Source: Aeromicrobium phragmitis (GTDB lineage Bacteria; Actinomycetota; Actinomycetes; Propionibacteriales; Nocardioidaceae). Taken from it: 64,000 nt of DNA. Below, in pieces: positions 7,949-18,747 of this stretch. The DNA lies in NCBI RefSeq assembly GCF_003674095.1, contig NZ_RDBF01000004.1, forward strand, positions 62,001 through 126,000, given 5' to 3'. A program made the translations under genes and the position numbers. Position 1 is the stretch's first letter. Each line of letters begins with the position of its first letter. The notes under the pieces were generated by a model, which was not told the DNA's origin, ran no database searches, and saw nothing but the letters and a program-made list of their open reading frames with translations.

Positions 7949-9510
7949 TGGCGGGTCGCGTGCTGCGGATCGCCGCCCTCCTCGTCGTGGGACTGGTCGT
8001 CGGACTGTGGGTCGCTGCCGCCTCATTCCTGCACTCCGAGCGGTCCGTCACGCTCGGTGCGCACGCGGCCACGGTCAACGGAACGTTCGACGGCCACGCC
8101 ACGGTGCAGGCCGGGCCGCTGCTGCCCGAGTTCCGGCTGCCCAGCAACGCACCCTTCGGCATCGGCGCGACGATCGTGCTGCACGACAGCCCGATCACGA
8201 ACTTCGAGGAGATCCTCGCGCGTGACGCCGCGATCGCGGCCGCTCCCGAGGGTGAGATCGCCAAGGTCGAGGCGGAACTGCGCGACGTCGCGCTCGAGTC
8301 CGCGGTGAGGGGGCTGGCCGCAGCGGTCGCCACCGTGACGGCGATCGTCGTGGTGTGGCGGATCGTCGGACCCGAGCGCCGCGCCGAACTCGTCGCGTCC
8401 TGGCCGCCGAGCCGGGGTGCGGCGACCGTCGCCGGCACCCTCGCCGTCGTCCTGGTCGCGTCGGTGTGGGTGGCGCTTCCCAACGGGCGTGACCAGCGCA
8501 ACGTCACCTGGGTGCCGATCGCCACCGAGTTCCCCGAACTGGACACGATCCCCGCCGACACCAGCGCGCTGCGCAGTGTCGAGGTGTCGAAGGGCGCCGC
8601 GGTCACGGGCGGCAAAGCGCTGCTCGACGGCGCGATCGCGACCTACAGCGAGTCGGTCGAGTTCTACGGTGACCTGGCGGCCAAGGTGGAGGACGTCGAC
8701 GGCATTCGCGCTCCCGAGGGCGACGAGATCACCGCGCTCGTCGTCACCGACCGGCACGACAACATCACGATGGACCAAGTGGCCAAGGCGATCGCGGACC
8801 GCGCCGACATCTCGTTCGTCATGAACCTCGGCGACGACACCTCCAACGGCGCGAGCTGGGAGGACTTCAGCATCCGCTCCCTCGCCACCACCTTCGAGGA
8901 CTACCCCGTCTACGCGGTCGCGGGCAATCACGATCAGGGCCCGTACATCCGCGAGGAGATGGAGCGGGCGGGTTTCACCGTGCTCGACGGGGAGATCGAG
9001 GAGTTCGAGGGCATCTCCCTGCTAGGGGACAGCGACCCCCGCAGCTCGGGCCTGACCGCCGGCTACACCGGCAACGAGGGCGAGAACATCGGCGCCATCG
9101 GTGAGCAGAGCGAGGCGCTCGCCGAGACCGCGTGCGAGGCCGACGAGCGCGTCGGCGTGCTCATGGTGCACAGCTCCGCCTCGGCGCGCGAGACGATCGA
9201 GCGCGGGTGCGCCGATCTCGTGCTGTCCGGCCACCTGCACCGGCAGGTGGGTCCGACGGAGACCGAGGGCGAGGAGGGCATCACCACGGCGCTGACGACG
9301 GCCTCGACCGGAGGCGCCGTGTACGCCTTCGCCCTGGGCAGCAAGCTGCGCCGCGACGCCCAGGTCACGCTGGTGACGTTCGACGACGGGCGGCCGGTCG
9401 GCTTGCAGATCGTCACGCTCAAGCCGGGCGCCATCATCGAGGTCGGCGACTACACCGAGCTCACCGTCAGCGACGTCGACGACGACACCGCCACCCCCGC
9501 ACCCCAGTAG
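7948..9510 (+). CDS. Membrane-anchored metallophosphoesterase
   Basis: A 520-aa protein with a signal-anchor-like segment at residues 5-26 and further membrane segments near 125-140 and 155-172. The phosphoesterase domain fills the C-terminal half: DRH (about 267), GDD (about 293), GNHD (about 325), LMVHSSAS (about 405) and GHLH (about 427) form the usual two-metal site. The catalytic domain probably sits on one membrane face; topology is not certain. AGGAGG at 7938-7943 supports the ATG, which overlaps the HelD-family stop by one base, so the pair is co-translated. The substrate is unknown. No functional link to RNA polymerase recycling is evident beyond the operon. Confidence 0.8.
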   Translation: MAGRVLRIAALLVVGLVVGLWVAAASFLHSERSVTLGAHAATVNGTFDGHATVQAGPLLPEFRLPSNAPFGIGATIVLHDSPITNFEEILARDAAIAAAPEGEIAKVEAELRDVALESAVRGLAAAVATVTAIVVVWRIVGPERRAELVASWPPSRGAATVAGTLAVVLVASVWVALPNGRDQRNVTWVPIATEFPELDTIPADTSALRSVEVSKGAAVTGGKALLDGAIATYSESVEFYGDLAAKVEDVDGIRAPEGDEITALVVTDRHDNITMDQVAKAIADRADISFVMNLGDDTSNGASWEDFSIRSLATTFEDYPVYAVAGNHDQGPYIREEMERAGFTVLDGEIEEFEGISLLGDSDPRSSGLTAGYTGNEGENIGAIGEQSEALAETACEADERVGVLMVHSSASARETIERGCADLVLSGHLHRQVGPTETEGEEGITTALTTASTGGAVYAFALGSKLRRDAQVTLVTFDDGRPVGLQIVTLKPGAIIEVGDYTELTVSDVDDDTATPAPQ

Positions 9511-9540
9511 GCCGAACCGCTAGCGGGCCTCGCAGGGATA

Positions 9541-9646
9541 GGTGGTCGAGTAGGCCGGAGCGCTAGCGGAGTGCCGTATCGAGACCAGGTTGCGTGAGGT
9601 GTGGTCTCGATGCGCGTCTCGCAGAGCTCGCCGCTACTCGACCACC
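9541..9646. repeat. Palindromic repeat family D (GGTGGTCGAGTAG type), copy 1
   Basis: GGTGGTCGAGTAG (9541-9553) pairs with CTACTCGACCACC (9634-9646). Within it ATCGAGACCA (9578-9587) pairs with TGGTCTCGAT (9602-9611). The central unit TCGAGACCA-GTTGCGTGAGGTGTG recurs directly downstream and the arms recur near 61 kb. Related GGTCGAGTAG...CGAGACC elements are common in actinobacterial intergenic DNA. Confidence 0.85.
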
Positions 9647-9657
9647 GAGGGGGAATA

Positions 9658-9727
9658 GGTGGTCGAGTAGGGAGGCCGGCCGCGGCCGAGCGTATCGAGA
9701 CCACGTTGCGTGAGGTGTGCTCTCGAT
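9658..9727. repeat. Palindromic repeat family D, copy 2 (partial)
   Basis: A second GGTGGTCGAGTAG (9658-9670) is followed by ATCGAGACCAC (9694-9704) and its near-complement GTGCTCTCGAT (9717-9727, one mismatch). It is a shortened tandem copy of 9541-9646 and ends 10 bp before the stop of the M20 peptidase gene. The gap 9511-9736 holds nothing else recognised. Confidence 0.8.
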
Positions 9728-9736
9728 GTGCTTCGG

Positions 9737-10927
9737 TCAGGTGCAGCGGGCGAGGATGAGATCGCGGTAGGCGGCGGCGCAACGAACGACCTCGTCGATC
9801 GGCACCGACTCGTCGACGGCGTGCGCCCCGGCGATGTCACCGGGCCCGTACTGCACCGTCGGGATGCCCGCGCCGACGTACAGGCGCAGGTCCGAACCGT
9901 ACGGCGCCCCAGCGGCCGGCGCTCCGGTCAGCTCGTGCAGCTGGTGGACGAACGCATGATCCGGCTCAGTCACCCCGGCCGCGAACCGCCCGCCGGACCA
10001 GGTCACCTCGATCGGGTGCTCCCGCAGCCAGGGGTCCGAGTCGCACAGCTCGGCGATGTGCGCCTCGAACAACGCCTCGGCCTCGGCGAACTCCTCCCCT
10101 GGACGGATGCCGTAGCGGCCCTCGGCTACGAGCCGGTCGGGCACGGTGCTCGCCCAGTCGCCGGCGTGGACGATGCCGATCGAGATGGGGAACGGCAGGG
10201 GGCCGAAGAGCGTCGGCACGTCGGCGTTCCGCTTGTCCTCGAGAGCGTCAAGGGCGGCGAGGACCCGCGGGAACAGGTCGATCGTCGAGACGCCCGACCG
10301 GCGCATCGAGCCGTGCGTGGCCGCGCCGCGGATCTCAAGGCGGAAGGTCAGCGATCCCGCGTTGGCGGTGATCAAGCGGCCCGCCGTCGGCTCGGCGATG
10401 AGGCACGCGTCGCCGGCGTGGCCACGGCGAAGCGTCTCGAAGGTGCCGAGTCCGCCGTCCTCCTCCGCGACGACCGTGTGAATCGCGAACGTGCGGGTGA
10501 GTGAGGCGTGGTCGACGGCTCGTGCTGCGGCGAAGATGGCCGCGACGCCGCCGAGCATGTCGCACGTGCCACGCCCGCGCCATTGCCCGTCGCGTGAGGT
10601 GAGCGTGAAGGGGTCGGAGTCCCAGAGCGCGATGTCCCCGGTCGGGACGACGTCCACGTGCCCGGCCAGGATCACTGCGGGCCGGTCGCTGTTCGTGGCC
10701 GCGACGCAGCCCCACATCTCCTCGCGCGCGACCTCTTCCCCCGGGTAGTCCGGCTCGGCCCGCACCTCGTCGAGGTCGACGCGCCAGTGGTCGACCTCGA
10801 GGCCGAGCGAGGTGAGACGCTCGGCGCACCAGTGCTGGATCGCCACCTCGGCCTCGCTGCCGCCGACCGCCCCGAAGCCCACGAGGGTGGCGAGATCGTC
10901 ACGCAGAGCGTCCTCATCGATGTCCAC
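9737..10927 (-). CDS. M20-family metallopeptidase (ArgE/DapE/ACY1 superfamily)
   Basis: A 396-aa di-zinc hydrolase of the deacetylase/desuccinylase superfamily. The metal and catalytic segments are clear: AGHVDVVPTGD (about residues 70-80) with the first zinc His and catalytic Asp, GRGTCDMLGG (about 96-105) with the bridging Asp, and VVAEEDGG (about 136-143) with the catalytic Glu pair; a dimerisation domain follows. The start is GTG at 10925-10927 with GAGG a few bases upstream. It is transcribed alone and divergently from trpEG. The superfamily includes ArgE, DapE and aminoacylases, and no argC or dap genes are nearby, so no specific substrate is claimed. Confidence 0.82.
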   Translation of the reverse strand: MDIDEDALRDDLATLVGFGAVGGSEAEVAIQHWCAERLTSLGLEVDHWRVDLDEVRAEPDYPGEEVAREEMWGCVAATNSDRPAVILAGHVDVVPTGDIALWDSDPFTLTSRDGQWRGRGTCDMLGGVAAIFAAARAVDHASLTRTFAIHTVVAEEDGGLGTFETLRRGHAGDACLIAEPTAGRLITANAGSLTFRLEIRGAATHGSMRRSGVSTIDLFPRVLAALDALEDKRNADVPTLFGPLPFPISIGIVHAGDWASTVPDRLVAEGRYGIRPGEEFAEAEALFEAHIAELCDSDPWLREHPIEVTWSGGRFAAGVTEPDHAFVHQLHELTGAPAAGAPYGSDLRLYVGAGIPTVQYGPGDIAGAHAVDESVPIDEVVRCAAAYRDLILARCT

Positions 10928-10960
10928 GAGCCTCAGTGTGACAGCGCCCCGTCGAGAACG

Positions 10961-11022
10961 CGTTGAGTGTGACGTTTGGCAGGTAAAACCCCCGATTCAC
11001 CTGCCAAACGTCACACTCAACG
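10961..11022. repeat. Intergenic palindrome family B, copy 2 (24-bp perfect arms)
   Basis: The left arm 10961-10984 and right arm 10999-11022 are perfect complements over 24 bp, beginning CGTTGAGTGTGACGTTTGGC; the loop is 14 bases. GAAC and GTTC just outside nearly extend the pairing. It lies between two divergent genes (M20 peptidase and trp leader), where it cannot terminate either one. Confidence 0.93.
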
Positions 11023-11052
11023 GGTTCGGGGCGGGCGCGGCGGGGAATGCGC

Positions 11053-11058
11053 TACGCT
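11053..11058 (+). promoter_or_regulatory. -10 element of the trp leader promoter
   Basis: TACGCT at 11053-11058 ends 6 nt before the leader-peptide ATG. This spacing would put the transcript 5' end at or next to the ATG, so the leader peptide would be translated without a Shine-Dalgarno site. Confidence 0.55.
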
Positions 11059-11064
11059 GCCGCC

Positions 11065-11097
11065 ATGACGACTCGCACCTGGTGGCGCCGCCGGTAG
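11065..11097 (+). CDS. trpL: trp leader peptide (10 aa, tandem Trp)
   Basis: ATG 11065 opens a 10-codon frame reading MTTRTWWRRR followed by TAG. Two adjacent Trp codons in a tiny frame before an anthranilate synthase gene are the hallmark of ribosome-mediated attenuation, which has been described for actinobacterial trpE genes. When charged tRNA-Trp is scarce, the ribosome should stall on WW and change folding of the RNA that follows, which contains a 9-bp hairpin at 11118-11154. The peptide appears leaderless. The four Arg codons may also affect ribosome passage. Confidence 0.85.
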   Translation: MTTRTWWRRR

Positions 11098-11117
11098 GTG
11101 GCCTGTCGTCTGTAATC

Positions 11118-11154
11118 AACGCCCAGTCCGCCGTCTCGGCCGGTGCTGGGCGTT
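11118..11154 (+). terminator. Putative trp attenuator hairpin
   Basis: AACGCCCAG (11118-11126) pairs with CTGGGCGTT (11146-11154) in a 9-bp stem with a 19-base G+C-rich loop. It lies between the leader peptide stop and the trpEG start (11193). No U-run follows, so termination would be non-canonical or the hairpin could act on translation instead. The competing antiterminator pairing was not resolved by eye. Confidence 0.6.
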
Positions 11155-11192
11155 CGTCGTCCTCGGCCGCGACCGACGTAGAAAGTCCTTCC

Positions 11193-13058
11193 ATGACCCT
11201 GCTCGACGACCTCCTCGCCCAGCCGGCGTTCGCGCTCATCCGCGGGCGCGAGGCTGACACGGTCACGCTGCTCGGCGGTCCGCGGACCGACATCGAGAGC
11301 CTCGCCGACATCCCCCTCCTCGAGGGGGCGGAGGAGCGCTGGGACCACCTCGTCGTCGTGCCCTACGCGCAGGTCCGCGAGCGCGGTTTCGACGCGCGCG
11401 AGGACGGTACGCCGCTGTCGGTGATCCGGGCCGACATGCTCGAGGAGATCGCCCTGACCGACTTGCTGGAGCTCCTTCCCGACGTGCCGGTCGAGTTCGT
11501 CGACCGCGGGGGCTTCGAGACGAGTGACGGCGAGTACGCCGGGATCGTCCGGCGCATCATCGACGAGGAGATCGGCCACGGCGAAGGCGCCAACCTCGTG
11601 ATCGGCCGGCACTACCGCGCGCAGGTGGCGGACTGGGGCCACCGACGCGCGCTGACGGTCCTCCGCCGCCTCCTCGAACGCGAGCGCGGGGCGTTCTGGA
11701 CGTTCTGCATCTTCACCGGCGACCGCTACCTCATCGGTGCGAGCCCCGAGCGGCACGTCAGCCTGAACGGCGGGCAGGTGCGGATGAACCCGATCTCGGG
11801 CACGTTCCGCATGCGGGGCCTGGAGACGCACGCCGATCGCAAACGCGAACTGTTGCGGTTCCTGTCCGACGAGAAGGAGATCTACGAGCTCTTCATGGTC
11901 GTCGACGAGGAGCTCAAGATGATGTGCGACATCTGTCACGAGGGCGGCCTCGTGCTCGGGCCGTACCTCAAGCCGATGAGCCACCTCGTGCACACCGAGT
12001 ACCTCCTCGCCGGCCGCACGAACCGTGACGTCCGCGAGGTGCTGCGGGACTCGATGTTCGCGGCCACCGTGACCGGCAGCCCGGTCGAGAACGCGTGCCG
12101 GCTCATCGCGCAGTACGAGCCCGAGGGCCGCGGCTACTACGCCTCCGTCGCCGCGCTGATCGGCCGCGACGCCGAGGGCGGGCAGAAGGCCGACGCGCCG
12201 ATCCTCATCCGCACCGCCGACGTCGATCTCGACGGACACCTCAAGGTCAGCGCCGGGGCGACGCTGGTGCGCGACTCCGACGCGGAGTACGAGACCGCCG
12301 AGACCTGGGCGAAGGCCGCCGGAATCCTCAGCGCGTTCGGTCTCGTCGAGGCCGCCCCGCCGGCGGTCGACGGATTCGATGCGTTCACCCGCGAGGACGA
12401 CGTGCTCATCGCGCTCGGTTCGCGCAACCAGCGGCTCAGCCAGTTCTGGCTCCGCGACCAGTCGGGCACGCCGCCGATGCCGCAGTTGACCGGCAAACGG
12501 GTCGTGATCCTCGACGGTGAGGACGACTTCGTCAACATGCTCGCCCACGTCTTCAGCGTGCTGGGCATGACGACCGACATCGTCCGCCACGACGCCTACG
12601 CCGAGGGTGCCCTCGACGATCACGACCTCGTCGTCGTCGGCCCCGGCCCCGGCGATCCGCGGGCGGACGAGCCCAAGATGCGGGTGCTGCGGAGTGCGGT
12701 CGACCGATTGCTGGAGCGCCGGCAGCCGTTCCTCGGGGTGTGCCTCGGCCATCAGGCGCTCAGTCATCAGCTGGGGCTCGATCTGGAGTTCAAGGACATC
12801 GTCTTCCAGGGGACGCAGAGTCGGCTCCCCGTGCTCGGCCGCGAGGAGACCGTGGGGTTCTACAACACGTTCGTCGCGCGCGTGCCGGCGTCCGGGTTGC
12901 CCGACGGCGTGAGCGTGCAGACCGACGAGCGCGGCGACGTCCACCTCGTCGCCGGGCCGCACTACCGCGGCATCCAGTTCCACGCGGAGTCGATCCTCAC
13001 GCAGAACGGCTTCGCCATCCTGCGCGATCTCGTCTGCGAACTCCTTCCCGCCCGTTGA
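11193..13058 (+). CDS. trpEG: Anthranilate synthase, fused TrpE and TrpG domains
   Basis: A 621-aa fusion that should make anthranilate from chorismate and glutamine, the first step of tryptophan synthesis. Residues 1 to about 400 are a chorismate-binding domain (FWTFCIFTGDRYLIGASPE, PISGTFRMRG, EELKMMCDI). Residues from about 430 are a class I glutamine amidotransferase with the catalytic Cys in GVCLGHQALSHQLG and His-Glu in IQFHAES. The layout resembles PhzE and actinobacterial TrpEG. The Trp-rich leader 100 bp upstream argues for tryptophan synthesis over phenazine or aminodeoxychorismate routes. ATG 11193 has only a weak GAAAG upstream. No other trp gene is adjacent; purL follows after a hairpin. 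Confidence 0.9.
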   Translation: MTLLDDLLAQPAFALIRGREADTVTLLGGPRTDIESLADIPLLEGAEERWDHLVVVPYAQVRERGFDAREDGTPLSVIRADMLEEIALTDLLELLPDVPVEFVDRGGFETSDGEYAGIVRRIIDEEIGHGEGANLVIGRHYRAQVADWGHRRALTVLRRLLERERGAFWTFCIFTGDRYLIGASPERHVSLNGGQVRMNPISGTFRMRGLETHADRKRELLRFLSDEKEIYELFMVVDEELKMMCDICHEGGLVLGPYLKPMSHLVHTEYLLAGRTNRDVREVLRDSMFAATVTGSPVENACRLIAQYEPEGRGYYASVAALIGRDAEGGQKADAPILIRTADVDLDGHLKVSAGATLVRDSDAEYETAETWAKAAGILSAFGLVEAAPPAVDGFDAFTREDDVLIALGSRNQRLSQFWLRDQSGTPPMPQLTGKRVVILDGEDDFVNMLAHVFSVLGMTTDIVRHDAYAEGALDDHDLVVVGPGPGDPRADEPKMRVLRSAVDRLLERRQPFLGVCLGHQALSHQLGLDLEFKDIVFQGTQSRLPVLGREETVGFYNTFVARVPASGLPDGVSVQTDERGDVHLVAGPHYRGIQFHAESILTQNGFAILRDLVCELLPAR

Positions 13059-13076
13059 CGGTTCCCGCAGAACCGT
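13058..13076 (+). terminator. Hairpin after trpEG
   Basis: ACGGTTC (13058-13064) and GAACCGT (13070-13076) form a 7-bp stem with loop CCGCA, starting on the last base of the trpEG stop codon. There is no T-run, so it may pause or protect the 3' end rather than act as a classical intrinsic terminator. Confidence 0.5.
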
Positions 13077-13169
13077 TCACCACCGGTGGAATCGTGGGGA
13101 ACCGAGGTCCCAGGGAGCGGCGCCAGGTCACCGGCCGGAGGCCGTCACCCCAGCAAGTAGGCTGGTGCC

Positions 13170-15434
<2,265 letters not shown>

Positions 15435-15454
15435 TCGGGAGTAGCCTGCGGGCT

Positions 15455-15649
15455 GTGTCCCCTCGTCACCCCCGCGAAGAGCACCGATCGGAGCCGCTCG
15501 ACGAGCGCCTGCGAGACAACGCCGCGCTCGCCGAGATCGAGCTGACCAGCAGGCTCATGATCGCGGCCTCGGGCACCGAGGCCCGGCTCACCCAGGACGA
15601 GGTGGACCACCTGCTCGGCGTGGGGTCCGATGACGACTCCGTGAACTGA
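15455..15649 (+). CDS. Small hypothetical protein (64 aa)
   Basis: A short acidic/basic protein beginning with GTG at 15455 (SPRHPREEHRSEP...) and ending in ...LTQDEVDHLLGVGSDDDSVN. The first 20 residues are charged and probably disordered; the middle (LRDNAALAEIELTSRLMIAASG) looks helical. The start is chosen because TAGCCT at 15442-15447 ends 7 nt before it, the spacing of the other leaderless genes here. An upstream GTG at 15431 overlaps the purL stop and would give 72 aa. The function is unknown. Its position between purL and a phosphate-transport pair is the only context. Confidence 0.6.
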   Translation: MSPRHPREEHRSEPLDERLRDNAALAEIELTSRLMIAASGTEARLTQDEVDHLLGVGSDDDSVN

Positions 15650-15741
15650 GGGCGAGCCAGGAGCGACCGCGATGCGTCCGCGTGGTGCATTGCCGTTTAG
15701 CATGGTGGGCGGCCCAGTTCCGCCTCTCAAGGGAGCCTTGC

Positions 15742-16359
15742 GTGCGGTTTCGCATTCGACCGGTCGAAACGACCTTCTACGACTTGTTCACCGAGTCGGC
15801 CCAGCATCTGGTGACGGGTGCAGATCTGCTCGCTCAGGTGCTCGACATGGACGTCACCAACGGTGACATCGCCGAGCGGATGCGTGAGGCCGAGCACCAG
15901 GCCGACGAGACGACGCACCGCATCATCAAGCGCGTCAACAGCACGTTCATCACCCCGTTCGACCGAGAGGACATCTACGCCCTCGCCAGCGGTCTCGACG
16001 ACGTCATGGACCACATGGACGAGGCCGTCGACAGCATCGTCCTGTACGGAGTGACGGACTTCCCCGAGGCGTTCGCCGGTCAGGTCGCAGTGCTCCAGCG
16101 CGCCGCGCAGCTGACCGCCGAGGCCATGCCGAGGCTGCGGACGATGAAGGATCTCGAGGAGTTCTGGATCGAGATCAACCGACTCGAGAACGAAGGCGAC
16201 CGCAACCACCGGCGGATCCTGGCGCACCTGTTCGACGGCAGCTACAAGGCGATGGCGGTCCTCAAGCTCAAGGACATCGTCGAGTCGGTCGAGTCGGCCA
16301 TCGACGCCTTCGAGTCGGTCGCCAACACCATCGAGCAGATCGCCGTCAAGGAGTCCTGA
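15742..16359 (+). CDS. DUF47 family protein (PhoU-like Pit accessory protein)
   Basis: A 205-aa all-helical protein of the DUF47/PhoU-like family, which almost always sits directly before a Pit phosphate permease and is thought to adjust its activity. PhoU-type helical heptads are visible, including EREDIYALASGLDDVMDHMDEAVDSI (split here: FDREDIYALASGL and DVMDHMDEAVDSI) and EFWIEINRLENEGDRNHR, whose acidic clusters can bind metal. Length fits the family. GTG 15742 has GGGAG about 7 bp upstream and a TAGCAT -10-like hexamer at 15698-15703. The Pit gene begins 3 bp after its stop, so the two form an operon. Confidence 0.88.
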   Translation: MRFRIRPVETTFYDLFTESAQHLVTGADLLAQVLDMDVTNGDIAERMREAEHQADETTHRIIKRVNSTFITPFDREDIYALASGLDDVMDHMDEAVDSIVLYGVTDFPEAFAGQVAVLQRAAQLTAEAMPRLRTMKDLEEFWIEINRLENEGDRNHRRILAHLFDGSYKAMAVLKLKDIVESVESAIDAFESVANTIEQIAVKES

Positions 16360-16362
16360 CCG

Positions 16363-17376
16363 GTGGATCTCACCCTGGCCATGGTGATCGCGGTCGTCGT
16401 GATCGCGCTCGTGTTCGACTACACGAACGGCTTCCATGACGCCGCGAACGCCATCGCCACCTCGGTGTCGACGCGTGCGCTGACACCGCGAGTCGCCCTC
16501 GCGATGGCGGCGATCCTCAACTTCGTCGGCGCCTGGCTGGGTGTCGGTGTGGCGCAGACCATCCAGGAGATCATCCAGATCGAGACGGCACCGGGGGAGG
16601 GGTCCGCCCACGCGCTGACCATCGTGTTGGCGGCGCTCGTCGGCGCGATCACCTGGAACCTCATCACCTGGTACTTCGGCATCCCGTCGTCGTCCTCGCA
16701 CGCGCTCATCGGCGGCATCGTCGGTGCGGGCATCGCGTCGGCCACGACGGTCAGCTGGGACATCCTGGTCAACAAGGTCGCCATCCCGATGGTGGTGTCA
16801 CCGGCAGTCGGCTTCCTCAGCGCCTACTTGCTGATGGTCGCCATCATGTGGATCTTCCGGCGCGCTCGACCGGCTCGGGTGAACCGTGGTTTCCGTCTCG
16901 CCCAGACCGTCTCTGCGGCGGGCATGGCGCTCGGTCACGGTCTGCAGGACGCGCAGAAGACGATGGGCATCATCGTCCTCGCCCTGGTGGCCGGTGGCCT
17001 GCACGACGGCAACGACGTGCCGTTCTGGGTCATCGTCGCGGCCGCGTCGGCGATCGCGGCGGGCACGTACGCCGGTGGCTGGCGGATCATGCGCACCCTC
17101 GGGCGCCGCATCATCGAGCTCGATCCGCCCAAGGGATTCGCGGCCGAGGCCACCGCGGCATCGGTGCTGTACGTGATGGCGATCGGTCTGCACGCGCCGG
17201 TCTCGACGACGCACACCATCACGTCGGCGATCATGGGTGCGGGCGCGACGAAGCGGTTCAGTGCCGTGCGCTGGGGAGTGGCGCAGGGCATCGTCGTCGC
17301 GTGGGTCATCACGATCCCCGCCGCGGCCACCGTCGCCGCCCTCTTCTACTTCGTCGCCCGCATCTTCCTCCCGTAG
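16363..17376 (+). CDS. pit: Inorganic phosphate transporter, Pit family
   Basis: A 337-aa polytopic membrane protein with the Pit signature in both halves: FDYTNGFHDAANAIATSVSTRAL near residues 18-40, and LGHGLQDAQKTMGIIVLAL near 190-208. PSSSSHALIGG and APVSTTHTIT are the matching loop motifs. About ten membrane segments are visible. It should import phosphate, probably as a metal-phosphate complex, using the proton gradient. GTG 16363 follows AAGGAG at the end of the DUF47 gene. The family C palindrome lies 12 bp past the stop. Confidence 0.93.
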   Translation: MDLTLAMVIAVVVIALVFDYTNGFHDAANAIATSVSTRALTPRVALAMAAILNFVGAWLGVGVAQTIQEIIQIETAPGEGSAHALTIVLAALVGAITWNLITWYFGIPSSSSHALIGGIVGAGIASATTVSWDILVNKVAIPMVVSPAVGFLSAYLLMVAIMWIFRRARPARVNRGFRLAQTVSAAGMALGHGLQDAQKTMGIIVLALVAGGLHDGNDVPFWVIVAAASAIAAGTYAGGWRIMRTLGRRIIELDPPKGFAAEATAASVLYVMAIGLHAPVSTTHTITSAIMGAGATKRFSAVRWGVAQGIVVAWVITIPAAATVAALFYFVARIFLP

Positions 17377-17388
17377 GCGGCTCCGCCG

Positions 17389-17452
17389 CGAGATGTGGTC
17401 AGTTCTGTGGAATCGAACCCCGCCGCTGTTCCAAAGAACTGACCACATCTCG
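17389..17452. repeat. Intergenic palindrome family C, copy 1 (18-bp perfect arms)
   Basis: CGAGATGTGGTCAGTTCT (17389-17406) and AGAACTGACCACATCTCG (17435-17452) are perfect complements around a 28-base interior with GGAA/TTCC. It sits between convergent genes (pit and the lactone oxidase), so it could terminate both. The right flank CATCTCGGGCCGGAG reappears at 34371-34385 beside a degenerate copy. Confidence 0.92.
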
Positions 17453-17463
17453 GGCCGGAGGGC

Positions 17464-18747
17464 TCACGCGCCGAGCACGCGGGTGAGGTAGGAGTTGGCG
17501 AAGCGGCGGTCGGGGTCGGCCTCGTCGCGGATGCTGAGGAAGTCCGCGAAGCGCGGGTAGCGCGAGGCGAAGTAGTCCGCGTCGAGGGTGTGCAGCTTGC
17601 CCCAGTGCGGGCGCCCCTCGTGCGCGACGAAGATGTCCTGTGCGGCCGCGAAGTACCGGCGGTAGTCGGCGCGGTGGTACTGATGCACCGCGACGTACAC
17701 GTTGTCGCGCTCATGCCCGGTGGACAGCCAGATGTCGTCGGCCGCGGTGAAGCGCACCTCGATCGGGAAGCCGACGAGATCCTCGCGTCGCCCGAACCAT
17801 CGCTGCAGCTCGCCGATCACCTCCGCGGCGGCCGCGCGCGGCATCGCGAACTCGGACTCCCGGAATCGTACGTCGCGCGGCGACACGAACACGGCGTAGG
17901 AATGATCGATGTACTCACGGGCGCCGAGCGTCGATCCGGAGATCGCATTGAGCCGCGGGATCAGTGCCGGACGCACGGCGGACAGCCGGTTCACCCGTTC
18001 GTAGACCGTGTTGGACAGGAATCGATCATCGAGCCATGAGCGCCAGCGCGGCAGCGGCCTGCGCTCGGTCCCGGCCGGCACGCGGTTGTTGCGCTTGGTG
18101 AGCGCCTTCACCGTGTGCGGAAACCAGTAGAACTCGAAGTGATCGTTGCCGTCGACGAGGTCGTCGAGGCCGGCGAGGACGTCCGGCAACGGCATCGGCG
18201 CCTCGCGGGCGTGCAGCAGGAACGCGGGCACGCACTGGAGGGTGACCTCTGTGACGATCCCGAGGGCGCCGAGCCCGACTCGCGCCGCACCGAACCACGG
18301 GTGGGTCTCGTCGACCTCCACGACCGTGCCGTCGCCGACCACCAGTTGCAGCGCCACGACGGCGGCCGCGATGCCGTGCAGCCGGCCGCCGGTGCCGTGC
18401 GTCCCGGTGGAGATCGCGCCCGACACCGACTGCGGATCGACGTCGCCGAGATTCGGCAGGGCGAGCCCGAGCCGCTGCAACTGCGGGTTCAGCTCCCGCA
18501 GCGACATGCCCGCCTGCACCCGCACTCGTGCGGTGGCCGAATCGTGGTGCAGCAGCCGGTTCATCCGGTTGAGCCGCAGCTGGACGCCGTCGGTGGCGGC
18601 GATGGCGGTGAACGAGTGGCTTGCCCCAACGGCCTTGATCGCGCGATGGGACCGCACGAGGGTGGCGACCTCGTCGGTGCTCGCCGGGTGCGCGACGAGC
18701 TTCGGGGTGGCGGTGACGTTGCCGCCCCAGTTGGTCCACGTGATCAT
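17464..18747 (-). CDS. FAD-dependent aldonolactone oxidase (D-arabinono-1,4-lactone oxidase family)
   Basis: A 427-aa flavoprotein with an N-terminal PCMH-type FAD-binding domain (LVAHPASTDEVATLVR, GASHSFTAIAATDG, AISTGTHGTGG) and a C-terminal ALO domain ending HWGKLHTLDADYFASRYPRF and ...RRFANSYLTRVLG. The family oxidises sugar lactones or polyols; actinobacterial members include L-gulonolactone dehydrogenases. ATG at 18745-18747 overlaps the stop of the upstream PLP-enzyme gene by 4 bp, so the two are coupled and may act in one pathway, though no common substrate can be named. Confidence 0.85.
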   Translation of the reverse strand: MITWTNWGGNVTATPKLVAHPASTDEVATLVRSHRAIKAVGASHSFTAIAATDGVQLRLNRMNRLLHHDSATARVRVQAGMSLRELNPQLQRLGLALPNLGDVDPQSVSGAISTGTHGTGGRLHGIAAAVVALQLVVGDGTVVEVDETHPWFGAARVGLGALGIVTEVTLQCVPAFLLHAREAPMPLPDVLAGLDDLVDGNDHFEFYWFPHTVKALTKRNNRVPAGTERRPLPRWRSWLDDRFLSNTVYERVNRLSAVRPALIPRLNAISGSTLGAREYIDHSYAVFVSPRDVRFRESEFAMPRAAAAEVIGELQRWFGRREDLVGFPIEVRFTAADDIWLSTGHERDNVYVAVHQYHRADYRRYFAAAQDIFVAHEGRPHWGKLHTLDADYFASRYPRFADFLSIRDEADPDRRFANSYLTRVLGA

